From assembly GCA_035236585.1 (NCBI GenBank), contig CP141128.1, positions 22,287,618 to 22,351,617 on the forward strand: DNA of 64,000 nucleotides, in the 5' to 3' direction. The stretch comes from Warburgia ugandensis (Eukaryota > Streptophyta > Magnoliopsida > Canellales > Canellaceae). The translations under genes and the position numbers were made by a program. Under the pieces are notes generated by a model that did no database searches, was not told the origin of the DNA, and saw only the letters and a list, made by a program, of their open reading frames with translations. Numbering within the stretch: position 1 is the stretch's first letter; every line of letters begins with the position of its first letter. This document shows positions 11,166 to 22,223 of this stretch, one piece after another.

Positions 11166-12346
11166 TTTTCGTCCTCATCCACTACCTTGTGGTTCTCCCT
11201 TTCAACCACCAATGCATTAAGGGTCTTCTTCTTTGGGCATTCCACTGCCCTATGATCTCCATCACATATGAAGCAACAAATCCGTCGAGGAATGAACTTA
11301 CCTCTACCCTTTGGGTCGTGCCGGCCTCCCTTGCCTTCTTCCTTATGACCCTTACATTCGTCCTCCTCATTGTTGCCTCCATTGGCCTTGGCCTTTTCCT
11401 CCTTTCGAGTGCCTTCAGCCCTCTTATTGAACTCCACTAACTTCTCAGCAGTTAAGAGTGCAGTGGCCAAGTCTTGCACTCCCCTCCTTTGCAACTCTTG
11501 TTCCGCCCAAGGTTGCAACCCGTCCATGAAGAAGAACAACTTGTCCTTCTCATTCATATCCGAAATGTTCAAGAGCAATGTCGTGAATTGATTGACATAC
11601 TCCCGAATAGATCCCGTATGCTTTAGATGCTTCAGGCTCTTCCTTGCCAAGTACTCCACATTCTCTAAGAAGAATTGGGCCTTGATCTCTCTCTTAAAGT
11701 CTTCCCACAGGGCTATGGTGCAACGAACCTCGGCTGCGTCACCATACCTTCGTCTTCACCATAGCATAGCATCGTCACACAAATACATTGTGGCCACGTC
11801 CACGTTCATGGCTTCCTCAGAGATGTTGGCAGCTTTGAAGTATTGCTTCATTTGCCACAAAAAATTCTCTAAGTCCTTAGCATTACGGATCCCTTTGTAG
11901 CTCGTAGGTTCAGGGATCTTGACCTTTGGAGCAGACTCCTTTGGTCCAAGCCCTCCACCACTAGCCACAGCCTTCTTCAATAGGGCCAAACGAATCTTAA
12001 CATCATCTAGCTCGGCTACTTCCTCATGTAAGCAGGCTACTTCACCCTCTATGGTCTCAAGACGATCAAACATGCTCTCCACCTTTTCTATGGTCTTGGA
12101 ATTCATTACCTTGACCACATCAAAGGAGCATCGCATCTCATCGCGAAGACCATGTAATGCCTCCACATAGGCATTAGACTTGTCCAGGCAATCAACAAGA
12201 GTTTGCTCGAATTTACCCAATCTTTCTTCCAACACAGTGAGGTGAGCATCCAAAGGCAAATCCCTTGATGGCTCCCTGGACTTCTCCCTCCTTGACTTCT
12301 TCTGAGCCTCCACTGGTATGGTGGTCTCCCCTGACGCACTTGCCAT
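11126..12346 (-). pseudogene. Gag polyprotein of the gag-protease element, with one in-frame stop
   Basis: Starts at ATG 12346 (MASASGETTIPVE). It shows a predicted coiled-coil-like stretch (about residues 35-130), the capsid entry VKIPEPTSYKGIRNAKDLEN, and the capsid core. A stop (TGA, 11756-11758) sits between LW and RRRYGDAAE, where the family has a second Trp. The same frame then continues with KHTGSIREYVNQFTTLLL and a zinc knuckle CFICDGDHRAVEC (spacing C-x2-C-x3-H-x4-C, a known plant gypsy variant). It ends at TGA 11126-11128. TGG to TGA fits methylation-type decay. Gag packages element RNA. Confidence 0.85.
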
Positions 12347-12403
12347 GACGTTGCCACGAGCTTTCCCCAGTACTCGCTAAGCAACTCCCACGTCAACCGC
12401 CTG

Positions 12404-12471
12404 TGATACCAACTCTTGGCACCAACCTGCTCTGATACCAACTCTTGGTACCAACCTGCTTTGATACCAAC
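12404..12471 (-). repeat. Primer-binding site present three times in a 29-bp tandem repeat
   Basis: TGGTATCA on the minus strand occurs at 12462-12469, 12433-12440 and 12404-12411, exactly 29 bp apart. The first two continue AAAGCAGG and AGAGCAGG, matching the initiator-methionine tRNA 3' end used as primer by many plant gypsy elements (TGGTATCAGAGC). Only the copy next to the LTR is in the right place for priming. The third has diverged after the core. Confidence 0.85.
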
Positions 12472-13012
12472 TGTCACGGGATCGCACTTTTGCCTTTGCT
12501 AAACCCGTGTGGCACTTGTGCACAACTCCCTTTCTTGGCATAAGTCATCCTTCAATCTCCCAAACTCTCACTTGCTAGGGCTACACTCACTCACCCACTC
12601 AAGCAATGAGAGGAACTCAGAAAGGAAACCTTCTAATGTATTAACTTTAGCTGAACTCTGAGCTTATCTGAGCTGATTACAAGTGAGGAGCTTACACCTA
12701 TTTATACTTGTTCTCCCCCATCCACCTCAATGGATGGTCCGGATTATTACATATGTCAACAATCCAACGGTTAAGGACTATTCTAGAACTCTATCTAGAA
12801 AACTTTACACAACTCTTCACTATTCTCTAACCTTTTACCTCTTTACATATTTACAAAAAGTCTTTTAGAAACCGGGCCTTCTAGATTCAGGCAAAGTTCC
12901 ATGGACCTTCCCAGGTAGGCCTGAGTCCTTAAGGTCAGGTCCACGTCCCAAGTGAGCCTTCTTTAGAGGCTGCAAGCCTTGGTAACAGACCTTGCAGTGC
13001 AAGCCCGTGACA
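12472..13012 (-). repeat. 5' LTR of the gag-protease element
   Basis: The plus strand begins TGTCACGGGA and ends AAGCCCGTGACA. It pairs with the 3' LTR at 9631-10182 and carries its own TATAAATA box at 12699-12706. Compared with the other LTR it lacks a short duplicated CTCAAGAGAA segment. Confidence 0.9.
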
Positions 13013-13237
13013 GCGTGCTTGAATCACGAGGTGCAAAATTATGCATTTAATAATTTAAAAATAGTTAAAAATGCTAAAAATCATTAAAAAATTCTAAAAA
13101 AGTTATTAAAACATAGAAACATAATTTTATGATGAATTATTATCTAAACATGCAATTTTTTATGAACAAAATAATATATAAGCATAATCAATCAAGTAAA
13201 ATAACTTTTAAGAGTTTAAGAGTCAAGATTACTCACT

Positions 13238-15955
13238 TCAGTTATCTCTAGAGGGATCTTTAGGCTCAGGGTTCAAATTATCATCAAAGCTATCATAATC
13301 CTCCTCAACATTTTCAGCAAGACCACCACCCTGACCTTGCAACTCCTGTGTCCTCAGAACCAATTTCCTTCTCTGGTTTTGCAAGTACTTAGGACATGTT
13401 CCTCTGCCTCTTTCGCCTCTGGTACTACCTAGTGGGACACGTGAACTAGATCCCGTAACACGCTCAATATCACCCCATGTGAGGTTATCATCTGGATGGA
13501 CGAGGTCAACCTCAGCATTTGCTTCAATGATCCACTTGTCACTCTCATCAACCTCTCTCAATATAATGGGATCTGTATATATTTGAGATCTCAAACGATC
13601 TTCATGTCGATGGCGGAGACGTTGATTTTATTGAACGTATACCAGATCGTTCAATGTTTTTGCGTGCAATCTATTTCTCTTCTTTGTGCGAAGCTATAAT
13701 AAAATATTAAATTTTATAAGGTTGATTGTAAATTATATTGTTGAATGATTTATAAATTAGTAAAGTAATACTTACATTCTTAAAAGCATTCCAATTCCGC
13801 TAGCAAGAAGATGCACTACAAGTCTGGTAGAGGAGTTTGATAGCAAGTTATTGGAGAATTGCTACTTGCCTACAAGAGTTAAATAGCAATGAATTAAAAA
13901 ACATAAAATTAAAGAAATTTAAGACAAGTAAGATTTGAAATTGTAAGACTTACAAGAAGCCAATGTCTTCCTTTTCAATTTAGCCAAATCATTCGCAAAT
14001 AGGCTTGCCGCACGTTTATATGGACCTAGCTTGTCAATTAACTTGCTTGCATTATCTTGATTTGCAGATAGGATATTGATGGGTATCAAATAGGCCTTGC
14101 TTGATAAATCTATCGGCCTCAACATTTTCTTGCCTATCGTAATAAAATGCAAGGTTAAGATAATAATCAGCTGCATGAAAGGGCTGACAAGGCTGATTTG
14201 TCCATCTACTGTCAACAATGCCACAAGTATGGGAGCCCTGTCACTCATTATCTTTAAGATTTGCCATAATCTTTTCCTTGGCTCTTGTGATGGCCTCGTA
14301 TATATAGCCCATTGCAAGCTTCACTTAAGTATCCACGAACCTCAACACCTCCACAAGTGGTGCCATTATCTTCAAGCAAAATAAAATATTATTCCAAAAG
14401 GAGCTACGGCTAACAATATTTTGCACCCTTTGTCCGACCAGCGTATTGCTCCATTTGCTGTTGCTCCATGCTTGACAGTGGAACATCTCCCTCAATTCTG
14501 CCTTGACATTGTAGACACTCTCTAAACTCAAAAAGCTTGTGGTGAAACGAGTGACTGCAAGCCTGACCAATTCTCTTTGCTTGGTCATTGTTTTCATCAA
14601 ATGAAGGACATGAGTGTGACTATATATGAAACAGTCATTGCCTTTGCTTGTTTCATAACATGCTCCACTTTTGGCAATTTGCCAATGTCCTCCAACATCA
14701 AGTCAACACAGTGAGCTACACAGGATGACCAAAATAGATGCTTCCTTCTTATTTGTAAGCATCTTCTTGTAGCTACATAATTTGACCCATTGTCTGTAAT
14801 GATCTGTAATAAGCAATGGAATTCATGTGTAAATATTAAAACTTTTAAATATTAAATTTCTTAATGAAAAACTTAACTGAGATTAAGAGGAGGGATTACT
14901 TGGACAATGTTTTCCTCTCCAACATCATCTATGACTTCATCCAACATTTTAACAATCAAATCTAAGCTCTTTACATGCTCAGATCCATCAATTGATTTTA
15001 GAAAAAACTGTCTCAGTTGGATAGTTTACCAAAAAATTGATTAAGGTGCAACCCTTGCCATCGGTCCACTAATCTGACATTATGGAGCACCTGTATCGTG
15101 TTCAATCTTTTCTGCATTTTTGTTCAAATTCATTCATCCTTGCAACTTGCCTTTTGAGAAGAGGCACCCTCAACTCATGGTAAGAGGGTGCCTTGAAACC
15201 TTCAGATAGAGGAAAAAACACAAGTTAGATACTCTTTAACTTAAAAATATGCATAAAAAGCACTAGTATATAAAGGAAAACAAAAGAAAAATATTTAGTT
15301 GGACCATGTTGTGCAGCCGCCTCAAAATGGTCTAAAATGACTGATATTGAGAGGCATTGAAGGCAATGCCATTCTCATAAAACCAGCTTGCAATGTAATC
15401 ACATGCTCTGGTTCTGAGCTCCTTTTTATATGCATTATTTATTGTTGTTTGATGCAAAGAAGCTTCTCAGGATTAAAGGTAAAGTGAATATCAAGAGGTC
15501 CGTTTATTCTACTCATAGACCTCTTGCTGCTCCCTATAATAAATCTACTAGAGCCTGGGCCACTACTACCACCAGTCTGTCTCCCACTATCAATGCCAAC
15601 ATGTCCCTCCATAGCTTCAAGATCCTCATGAATCCTAAACAAATTTTCTGGCCGTATTTGCTTCATAATAATTCTCTCTCTTTCATCCTTCTTCTTTTTT
15701 GAGTTATTCATATAATCACTTATTCTTTTTGATATATTAGGGGTGACCTTGCTGCATTTTTTAGCTTTCTTATGCCCTTTAGCTAAATGTTGTTTTAGCC
15801 TATAAATTCCACCACTGTACTTGTTCCCGCACAATTTGTACTAAACTGTGTTCTTATCACCTGAAATTCTTAAATCTCCATACTTTTACCCTGGGTTTGC
15901 AGATCTAGAAATAGCTGAATTATCTGAAGTTGAACCCATTGATGATGACATCTTT
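13238..15955 (-). pseudogene. hAT-family transposase relic with BED zinc finger
   Basis: The minus strand, from ATG about 15952 (MSSSMGSTSD), shows a degraded BED finger (KLCGNKYSGGIYRLKQHLAKGHKKAKKC, written here only as motif order: C...C...H...H). Then come TDNGSNYV and CVAHCVDLMLEDIGKL (about 14660-14790), ELVRLAVTRF and SNSKWSNTL (about 14420-14590), and YEAITRAKEK with DSRWTNQP (about 14180-14310). A C-terminal WIIEANAEVDL region follows near 13520. The order matches plant hAT transposases, which bind terminal repeats and move DNA by cut-and-paste. Stops and frameshifts are frequent, including two just before the BED finger, and no ends were defined. The gag-protease element lies at its 3' side. 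Confidence 0.85.
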
Positions 15956-16412
15956 AAATTTTAGGCCTAAAATGTAGAAAGGATAAAAGAGTGAGTATTG
16001 TTATTTTTGAAAAAATTAAAAAAATAACTCTAAAATAGAAAAACAGCATGTAAAAACATTGCATATGAAAACACAAGCATGGGAAAGCTATATATGTGGA
16101 TAGATATATGTTTTAACTAATAAATATAAAATAGGCATCTTTTGATTTAATCCAAGACGTCCAATAGGTGTTAAAATAGGCATCTTTTGATTTTGGCACA
16201 AAAACATTGATTTTGGATGATCCAAACCATTAAGCTCACCCTATTGATCACGTCTTCACATGCATGACCAGTCTTGCCTATGGTGCTACGTTCCAAGAGA
16301 ATTTTTAGATAGATTTTGAACATTCAAAGCTAGATCGTTGTTGATCTTCTTCAATCAGCCATCAATATCGGAAGCTTCAGACACTTGTGTCAATCCTCAA
16401 TATAACATTTAT
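15956..16412. other. AT-rich spacer, nothing recognised
   Basis: The presumed 5' flank of the hAT relic. I looked for a counterpart of the GC-rich terminal motifs at 9565-9630 and found none. Confidence 0.4.
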
Positions 16413-17113
16413 TGATGTAGGACAACATGCAAAATGACCTAATCTATATGCTGAGATCAGATCAGGATTAACTTAAATAAGAAAACATAAATTAAACTAT
16501 TGTGAGCACATCAACATGCATAAAATCAGTCTTAATCAACATGAATAGCCTACAATGAGTTATAGGATCTACAGTTTGTCCTAGATCTTTACCGATTAAG
16601 GTAAGATCGAAGTTTCAATCCAGATCGCCCCTCTAATTGACGAACAGTCCTAATTAAGCTTCAAATCTAGGGTTCAGGTATTTAATGCAGGATAAGAATT
16701 CTAGATTATTACCAACTCAAATCACGTAGCCACATGTAGCTCAAAAATCATTTGTTAAAAGACAAGGTAGAAAAATACTGATTTACAGAATAGGATGAAA
16801 CAATAGTAATTCGGCCTTGTATTGAATGTGTCTTCAGGCCCACGGAAGGAAGCTAGAATGAGGAATCTACCAAGTCTAACAAAATTTTCATTCATTATTC
16901 ATCAAAAACTGGTTACACAAAAGAGAAAAGGATCTTAATTAGAGGACATCCTACCCTAATCTAGGAAAAAGACAAAATTGCCCCTACTTAAGTCACAGCA
17001 CACTAAGAAACCTAATATCCTTAGTGGTAAATATGTAAAGTAAAACCAAACTCTAACATAACATAAGAAAAACGTGGAATGATGGTCCCCATCATGTATA
17101 TTGCATTGTAACA
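16413..17113 (-). repeat. 3' LTR of a Ty1/copia relic
   Basis: The plus strand begins TGATGTAGGACAAC and ends GCATTGTAACA (TG...CA). Immediately internal, the minus strand has the purine tract GGATTGGGGAATAT, fitting a 3' LTR of a minus-strand element whose RT is at 18.2-18.6 kb. No matching 5' LTR was found to the right. The same first 14 bases occur at 23634. Confidence 0.6.
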
Positions 17114-20100
17114 ATATTCCCCAATCCACTGATTCGTTCCTTCATATACCTCCCCACCAATAGATAGAGACAAATGGGAATAACTAAACCACATCTACAA
17201 AATGCTAGTACCATGCAGCTGCTTCAAAGTCAACGTAATTCTCCTTGGTCAGATGACCAAGATATTGGTGAATACCACATATGATCGAGAAAAGAGTACC
17301 TATAATCACATAAAAACCATGAAAGCCAATTGTTGAGGAAAAGGTAGAACCATAAATACTATCCGAAATAAATATGCCCCCTCAAGTTGTAGGTTCTCTA
17401 GAGTTAAGATGCAACTTTTCATGTAGAGAAAGAAAAATGAGCTGATGCCAATGGTTTGGTAAAAGTATCACAAATTTGATCAGCTATAGAAATGAAGTGA
17501 ACTTGAAGAAGGTGTCTAGCAACACAATCTCAGTCGCATGGAAGATCAGATTAAGATTTAGTGAAAGTCTACCTCTATGCTTTTGGTTCCAGCATGAAAG
17601 ATGGGATTAAGAGTAAGGTTGCTACCAAGTTATCACACCTTAATGTAGGAGGAAGTTAAAATTTGATGTAAGTTCTTGACGAAGAGAGTCAAGCCAGACC
17701 ACTTTCAGTGATTGCAATGGCGATCACTTTACCATCGGATTAGGTAGATTGTTAAGCAATGGTGGCTTGTTTTCTAGCAGACCAAGAAATCATGTTGTTT
17801 CTGAGGAATTAACATAGCTATTCGTAGATTTTTGGTCATTAAAACAACCAGCCCTGTCGATGTTTGAGAAAACTTGTAGATTTGAAGTAGTAGACTTGGA
17901 AACCTACGGGAAGCCGATTGTATGAGAGAGTGAATAATCCTTTTAACCACTTGCCAATGGTCTAGACTTGGAGCTTGCATAAATTGACAGACCTTGTTTG
18001 CATAGAAAGTAAGATTTGGTCTAGTTATGGTAACAGATTATGGAGCACTGACAATGCTGCTGTATGTTTGAGGATTTGTCTTGGTATTATTTTCGAATTT
18101 TGACAAGCGGATACAGGATGACATTGGTTTGTTAGGTGGTTTAGCTCCCAACATATTTGCATGAGGTAGAAAATTGAGAATATACTTTCGCTAGGATAGA
18201 AGAAGACCTTTTGTTAAACCACTTTGATAAAACAGCTAAGTTCCCCAAAGGCCTTCATAACAAAATGATATTGAAGTTGCTGAATGAGAGATGGAAGAGC
18301 ATTCGAATTGTTCCCATTGAGGATAATATCGTCTACATAAGCAGTCATGTAGACGATGATTCCATTCTTGTTATATATGAAAAGGGAGCTATTGGTTCTA
18401 GAACCCCCGAATCTGAGCAATTGAGTTTTAAATTTTGAGAACCACACATGGGGGTATTGTTTGAGTCCATATAGTGATATATCTAGTTTGCAAATATAAT
18501 TTGACCTTGATACATCCACAATCTTCTTGGAGATCACCACGAAGGAACACATTATCCTTTTGCAACAAGGTGTGCTTTCTAATTTTCAATGGTGCCACCT
18601 GCTTGATGTTTGATACAAAATACCCATTTACAAAAGATGGCATTCTCGAGGATTCTTGAGATATAAGATGCCCAATGCAATTTTTGAGAAGAGCATTTAG
18701 TACTTCAAGAATAGTTGCCCACTAAACTAGACTTTTCATGCCTTTGTAAAGCTTGTAGATTCATGCTCAAGGTGAGCACTTGAAGTTCTTATAGAAAGAG
18801 AGGATTTTAGTTGCAATATTTTCTTGGGCCCATTTGTTTTTGTCATGTGCACAACTACATAGGATGCTTCCTAATTGACCCCGTAGAACCTGCTGTATTA
18901 GTGGGAATTGACTTATCCAAGTTAGGAGGTGGTTTTGGATTGCTATTAGAAATTGGTTCTAGAGGAGAATGAGTTGGCAGGTTGATTGGGAGAGATGTTA
19001 GGAGTGCAAATGGCGTAATTTTGAGAAGGAAAAGGTGTCAAGTTCTGTAATTAAGATAAGGATTGACTTAAGGTAGAGAAATTTAAGGAAAGTGGACTGG
19101 GTAAGGAGGTTTGGTGGGATTTGTAAGCCATTTTGTTCCTTGCTCTGTTTTCTTTTCTTTTCTTTTTTTTTTTTTGGCTCTTTTCTGAAAGTTAATGGGA
19201 GGACTCTTAGTTGTACATTTTGACAAGGGAGAGGGATTTTTGAGGAGCTGGATACCCAGATTTGGGGAAGATATATGATGATTAATATCATTATTAGAGG
19301 GAAAAAATTTTCAAATACAGAGGAGAGTGAGAGGGAGCCGTACCTTGAATTGGATCCCTTTCTTTGCACAAATTATTGATGGAAATTCCTAGCCAAATGC
19401 AAAGAATAGCTGGTGAGGCCCCTAAACAGACTGATGCAGAGTGGAAGCTAAGTTCTTCAAATTGAACACGCCTAGCAATGCATATATGTCTTCAAGAACT
19501 ATCTAAACATCGATAGCTATGATGGAGAGATCTGTATCCTAGATGGGAAATCAAATATGTGGGCATTGTAATGAGACCATTTATCAGACTTTGAGTGGAT
19601 ATTTCGATTTCAAAACTGGTGGTGGCATATGATTGGTATGTGGGAGTTTCAAACGCCAAATGCTAAACTTTGTTGGGTACATTTGCATGGGCTAACAACG
19701 AAAGACCGTTACTGATTAAGTGCCGAATTTTTTGTTTCAGCTGGTCTGCTTTGCTTAGGAGTGAGGGCACAAGCAACACGGTGAATATCACAAGATTTTA
19801 AATATGGAACCTTCCAATATGCCACCACGGCTCAAATTGGATTGGAGGGCCTTGATTTTGTGGTCATGTTGATGCTCAGCCGGGGATTGAAATTCAATTA
19901 ACATTGTACAAACATCTGATTTTTGCACTATATGATAACTCCAACAAATTTGGAGTGATCATCGAATATTTATATCCTCTAATTGAAGGTACAGGAGATG
20001 GCCCCAAACATCTATAAAAATCAAATCTAGTGGATTGGAACTAATTGGTCAAGATGTAGGAAGATGCAATTGACTAGACTTGCTTTATTGCCATGCTCGA

Positions 20101-21060
20101 CAATGGGCAGATTGAAATGTATTATTCTTGGTAGGGAGACATGGCAGATTATTATTTTTCATAAGCTGAAGTAAAGAACACATGAAGCAATCTTGGATGC
20201 CATTGCACTCCCCGACAGATGCACGAGCAGCTTTATTCCTTGTTTGAGACCTGAAAACTTCACCTTCAATTAGTCCATTAGGAACCTGCATCCGAGTTAC
20301 GTGATACTTCACAACAAAAAAACTTATGACACAACTCAAAATAAACATTGTTTTCCTTTGAAAATTTTTGAACAGACAGTAAACTTTTAGCAATTCCAGA
20401 AACGTGAAAATTGTTAGAAAGCTGAAATCTATAAATATTTGAGAAAATGGTTGAAGAACTAATATTAATAATTGGTAAGCCGGCCCCATTATCAACGTGG
20501 AGTTTATCACTACCCTTTATACTCATATGAAAGTTGCAGATTCGAGAGTTCCAAAGTAACATGGTGTGTTGCACTGGTGTCAGGGTACCATTCTTCGAAG
20601 TTGTCAGAAGGAGAAGACTCATGAGATGCAAGATTGGCGGTGACAGTAGGTGGGTCAGCATTTCTTGTGAGCTATTAACGAGTTCGGCATCATTTTGCAG
20701 TGTGACTGTCCTTGTCACACCATTGGCTATATAATTCTGCCTCAGTGAGGGATTATAAGAAGGTGACTTGCAGAGCCACAAGCAGCAATTGAGGGTGCTG
20801 GATCAGAGTTTCAATGATCACTTCCTTTGCAAGAGGACACTTTTTGAGCAATATGTGCTGCTGGTTTTAAGGATGATACCATGGCCATATTTTCAGCCAA
20901 ACGAGTTTCGTGGCCGACCAATGTGCTGTGACGATCTGAAAATAATAGGGGTCCTTTGTTTATCCACATAGGCAGAAACCACAATATTAAAATCAGATCT
21001 GAAACTCCTGTAGATTGCAGTGTTAAACTTTTGACATGAAACCAGTCTCCTGGACGCTTG
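17114..21060 (-). pseudogene. Ty1/copia retrotransposon relic (gag end, protease, integrase, RT, RNase H)
   Basis: Minus-strand pieces in the right order are: protease with KGSDKLHVDNGAGLPI (about 20480-20520) and GIAKSLLSVQKFSKENNVYF; GAG-pre-integrase with SQTRNKAARASVGEC (about 20200-20260); RT with SLYGLKQYPHVWFSKFK, SSLFIYNKNGIIVYM and AYVDDIILNGNNSNALPSLI (18214-18552); and an end-of-RT/RNase H piece HWQVVKRIIHSLIQSAS (about 17930). Stops and frameshifts separate every block, so no product is possible. The element ends about 560 bp before the first visible BTB exon and runs opposite to that gene. Confidence 0.88.
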
Positions 21061-21619
21061 AAGTTTGTCGGCATTGACTCATTTTCTCAAATACATAAGG
21101 GCATAAATATAGTTTCTCCTGTGAGTAAAACTCTAAACAAGTGTAGCATCAGAAACCCTAATTTAGCTCTCTATTTTTCCCTGTTGGACCCTTCTTCTTT
21201 CTCGTCTCTACTTCTTGTTCTGGAATGGTTCAAAGGATTTTTCAAAGTTGTTGCCAAGCACTATTCTTTTTCATGTTACTGATGTTGAGCATCTTATTCT
21301 AGTTTATCCATAGAAGTTAATTGCAGCCAATTTATGCTGGATGTTGAAGTTGTTTCTTGTCTTTTCCTCTTAATTTGCTTTTAATCTTGTCTACCCACTC
21401 CCTTGCTCAATGTCCCAAAGAGAAGCACACCATGTTTCTTCTAAACTGTTGTTTCTATGCTTTTGTTAGCCCATGCTTCTCATGGGAGATCGGCATATGA
21501 ATACATTTAAATCACCCATTATTTAGAAATTTCAAAAATATGTCCAGACATTTTGAAATCTTGAATTGGTTCTAACTTGCAAAGGATTCAACTCATATGC
21601 TGTATAATGTGCTCGGCAG
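21061..21619. other. Non-coding sequence before the first visible BTB exon
   Basis: Contains AACCCTAATTTAGC and a CT-rich tract near 21150-21220 that look like a plant 5' leader or LTR piece. No BTB N-terminal codons were found, and the frame joining the exon has a stop at 21573-21575. It is best read as intron, ending in the acceptor GCTCGGCAG. Confidence 0.4.
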
Positions 21620-22223
21620 GAACATGCTTCATGGTCCATGGAAGGAGGCCAATGCTCTAGTGGTGAACTTACTTATTGATGATGACAATGTTAATGCAGA
21701 GGCAATTGCAATAGCTTTGGCTTACCTTTATGGACACCATCCTAAGCTCAATGATAGTAATGCGTTTCGTGTTCTTGCTGCTGCTTCTTTTCTTGACCTT
21801 CAGGTATTGTCGAAAGAATATAGATATCCTTCAGATTCACTCTGGGGTCTGAGATAGTGATTTGGGGATATACAAGAATTGGCATAATTCTCCAGTTACA
21901 GTTCTGGCAACTTCTATCTTGCCTATGTTTGCTATATCCTGAACTTATCTACCAGATTTTGCATGCAGGATCTATGCGCAATTTGCACAGACTTCATCAT
22001 ATCTGAACTATGGACTTCCAATTTTTTAGCATATCAGGTAGCTTGAGATACTTCCATTTCGTGCATGTCTTTATGGGAACATCCATGCTCCTTCAGGTTT
22101 TAAATGCTTCAGTTTATGTTTCAGGTATTTGCAGAGAGCCAAGACTATGGGATTCACGGAGAACGAGTTAGAAGTGCTTGCTGGGGCTATTTATGCCAAT
22201 GCGGCACCATGGAGTTGAGAGAG
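21620..22223 (+). CDS. BTB gene exons 1-3: end of BTB fold and start of BACK
   Basis: Exon 1 (21620-21803) encodes [15 protein letters not shown], then [16 protein letters not shown] and [14 protein letters not shown], the last helices of a BTB/POZ fold. Exon 2 (21969-22037, 23 codons) adds [15 protein letters not shown]. Exon 3 (22125-22223, 33 codons) encodes [19 protein letters not shown] and ends TMELRE, the start of a BACK-type helical region. Splice sites read CGGCAG/GAAC...CAG/GTATTG, GCAG/GATC...CAG/GTAGCT and TTCAG/GTAT...GAG/GTGAGC. Introns 1 and 2 are short (165 and 87 bp), as usual in plants. Confidence 0.88.

Larger units (their letters stand above)
9631..13012 (-). mobile_element. 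Non-autonomous LTR retrotransposon with only gag and protease (TR-GAG-like)
   Basis: A full 3,382-bp element with two LTRs (9631-10182 and 12472-13012) that look about 95% identical by eye. A tRNA-iMet-type primer-binding site lies inside the right LTR and a polypurine tract inside the left, so it is sense on the minus strand. Its coding part holds gag and a retropepsin, and only about 160 bp separates the protease frame's end from the 3' LTR. There is no room for RT, RNase H or integrase, so it must have used another element's enzymes. A 4-bp direct repeat GCGT flanks it (9627-9630 and 13013-13016). It lies within a hAT relic. A broken relative is at 47783-48648. Confidence 0.88.

Noticed and set aside
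21597..21599. ATG that could start the BTB protein
   Set aside because: It would begin the protein in the middle of the BTB fold, and a good acceptor (GGCAG) at 21615-21619 shows the coding exon starts at 21620.
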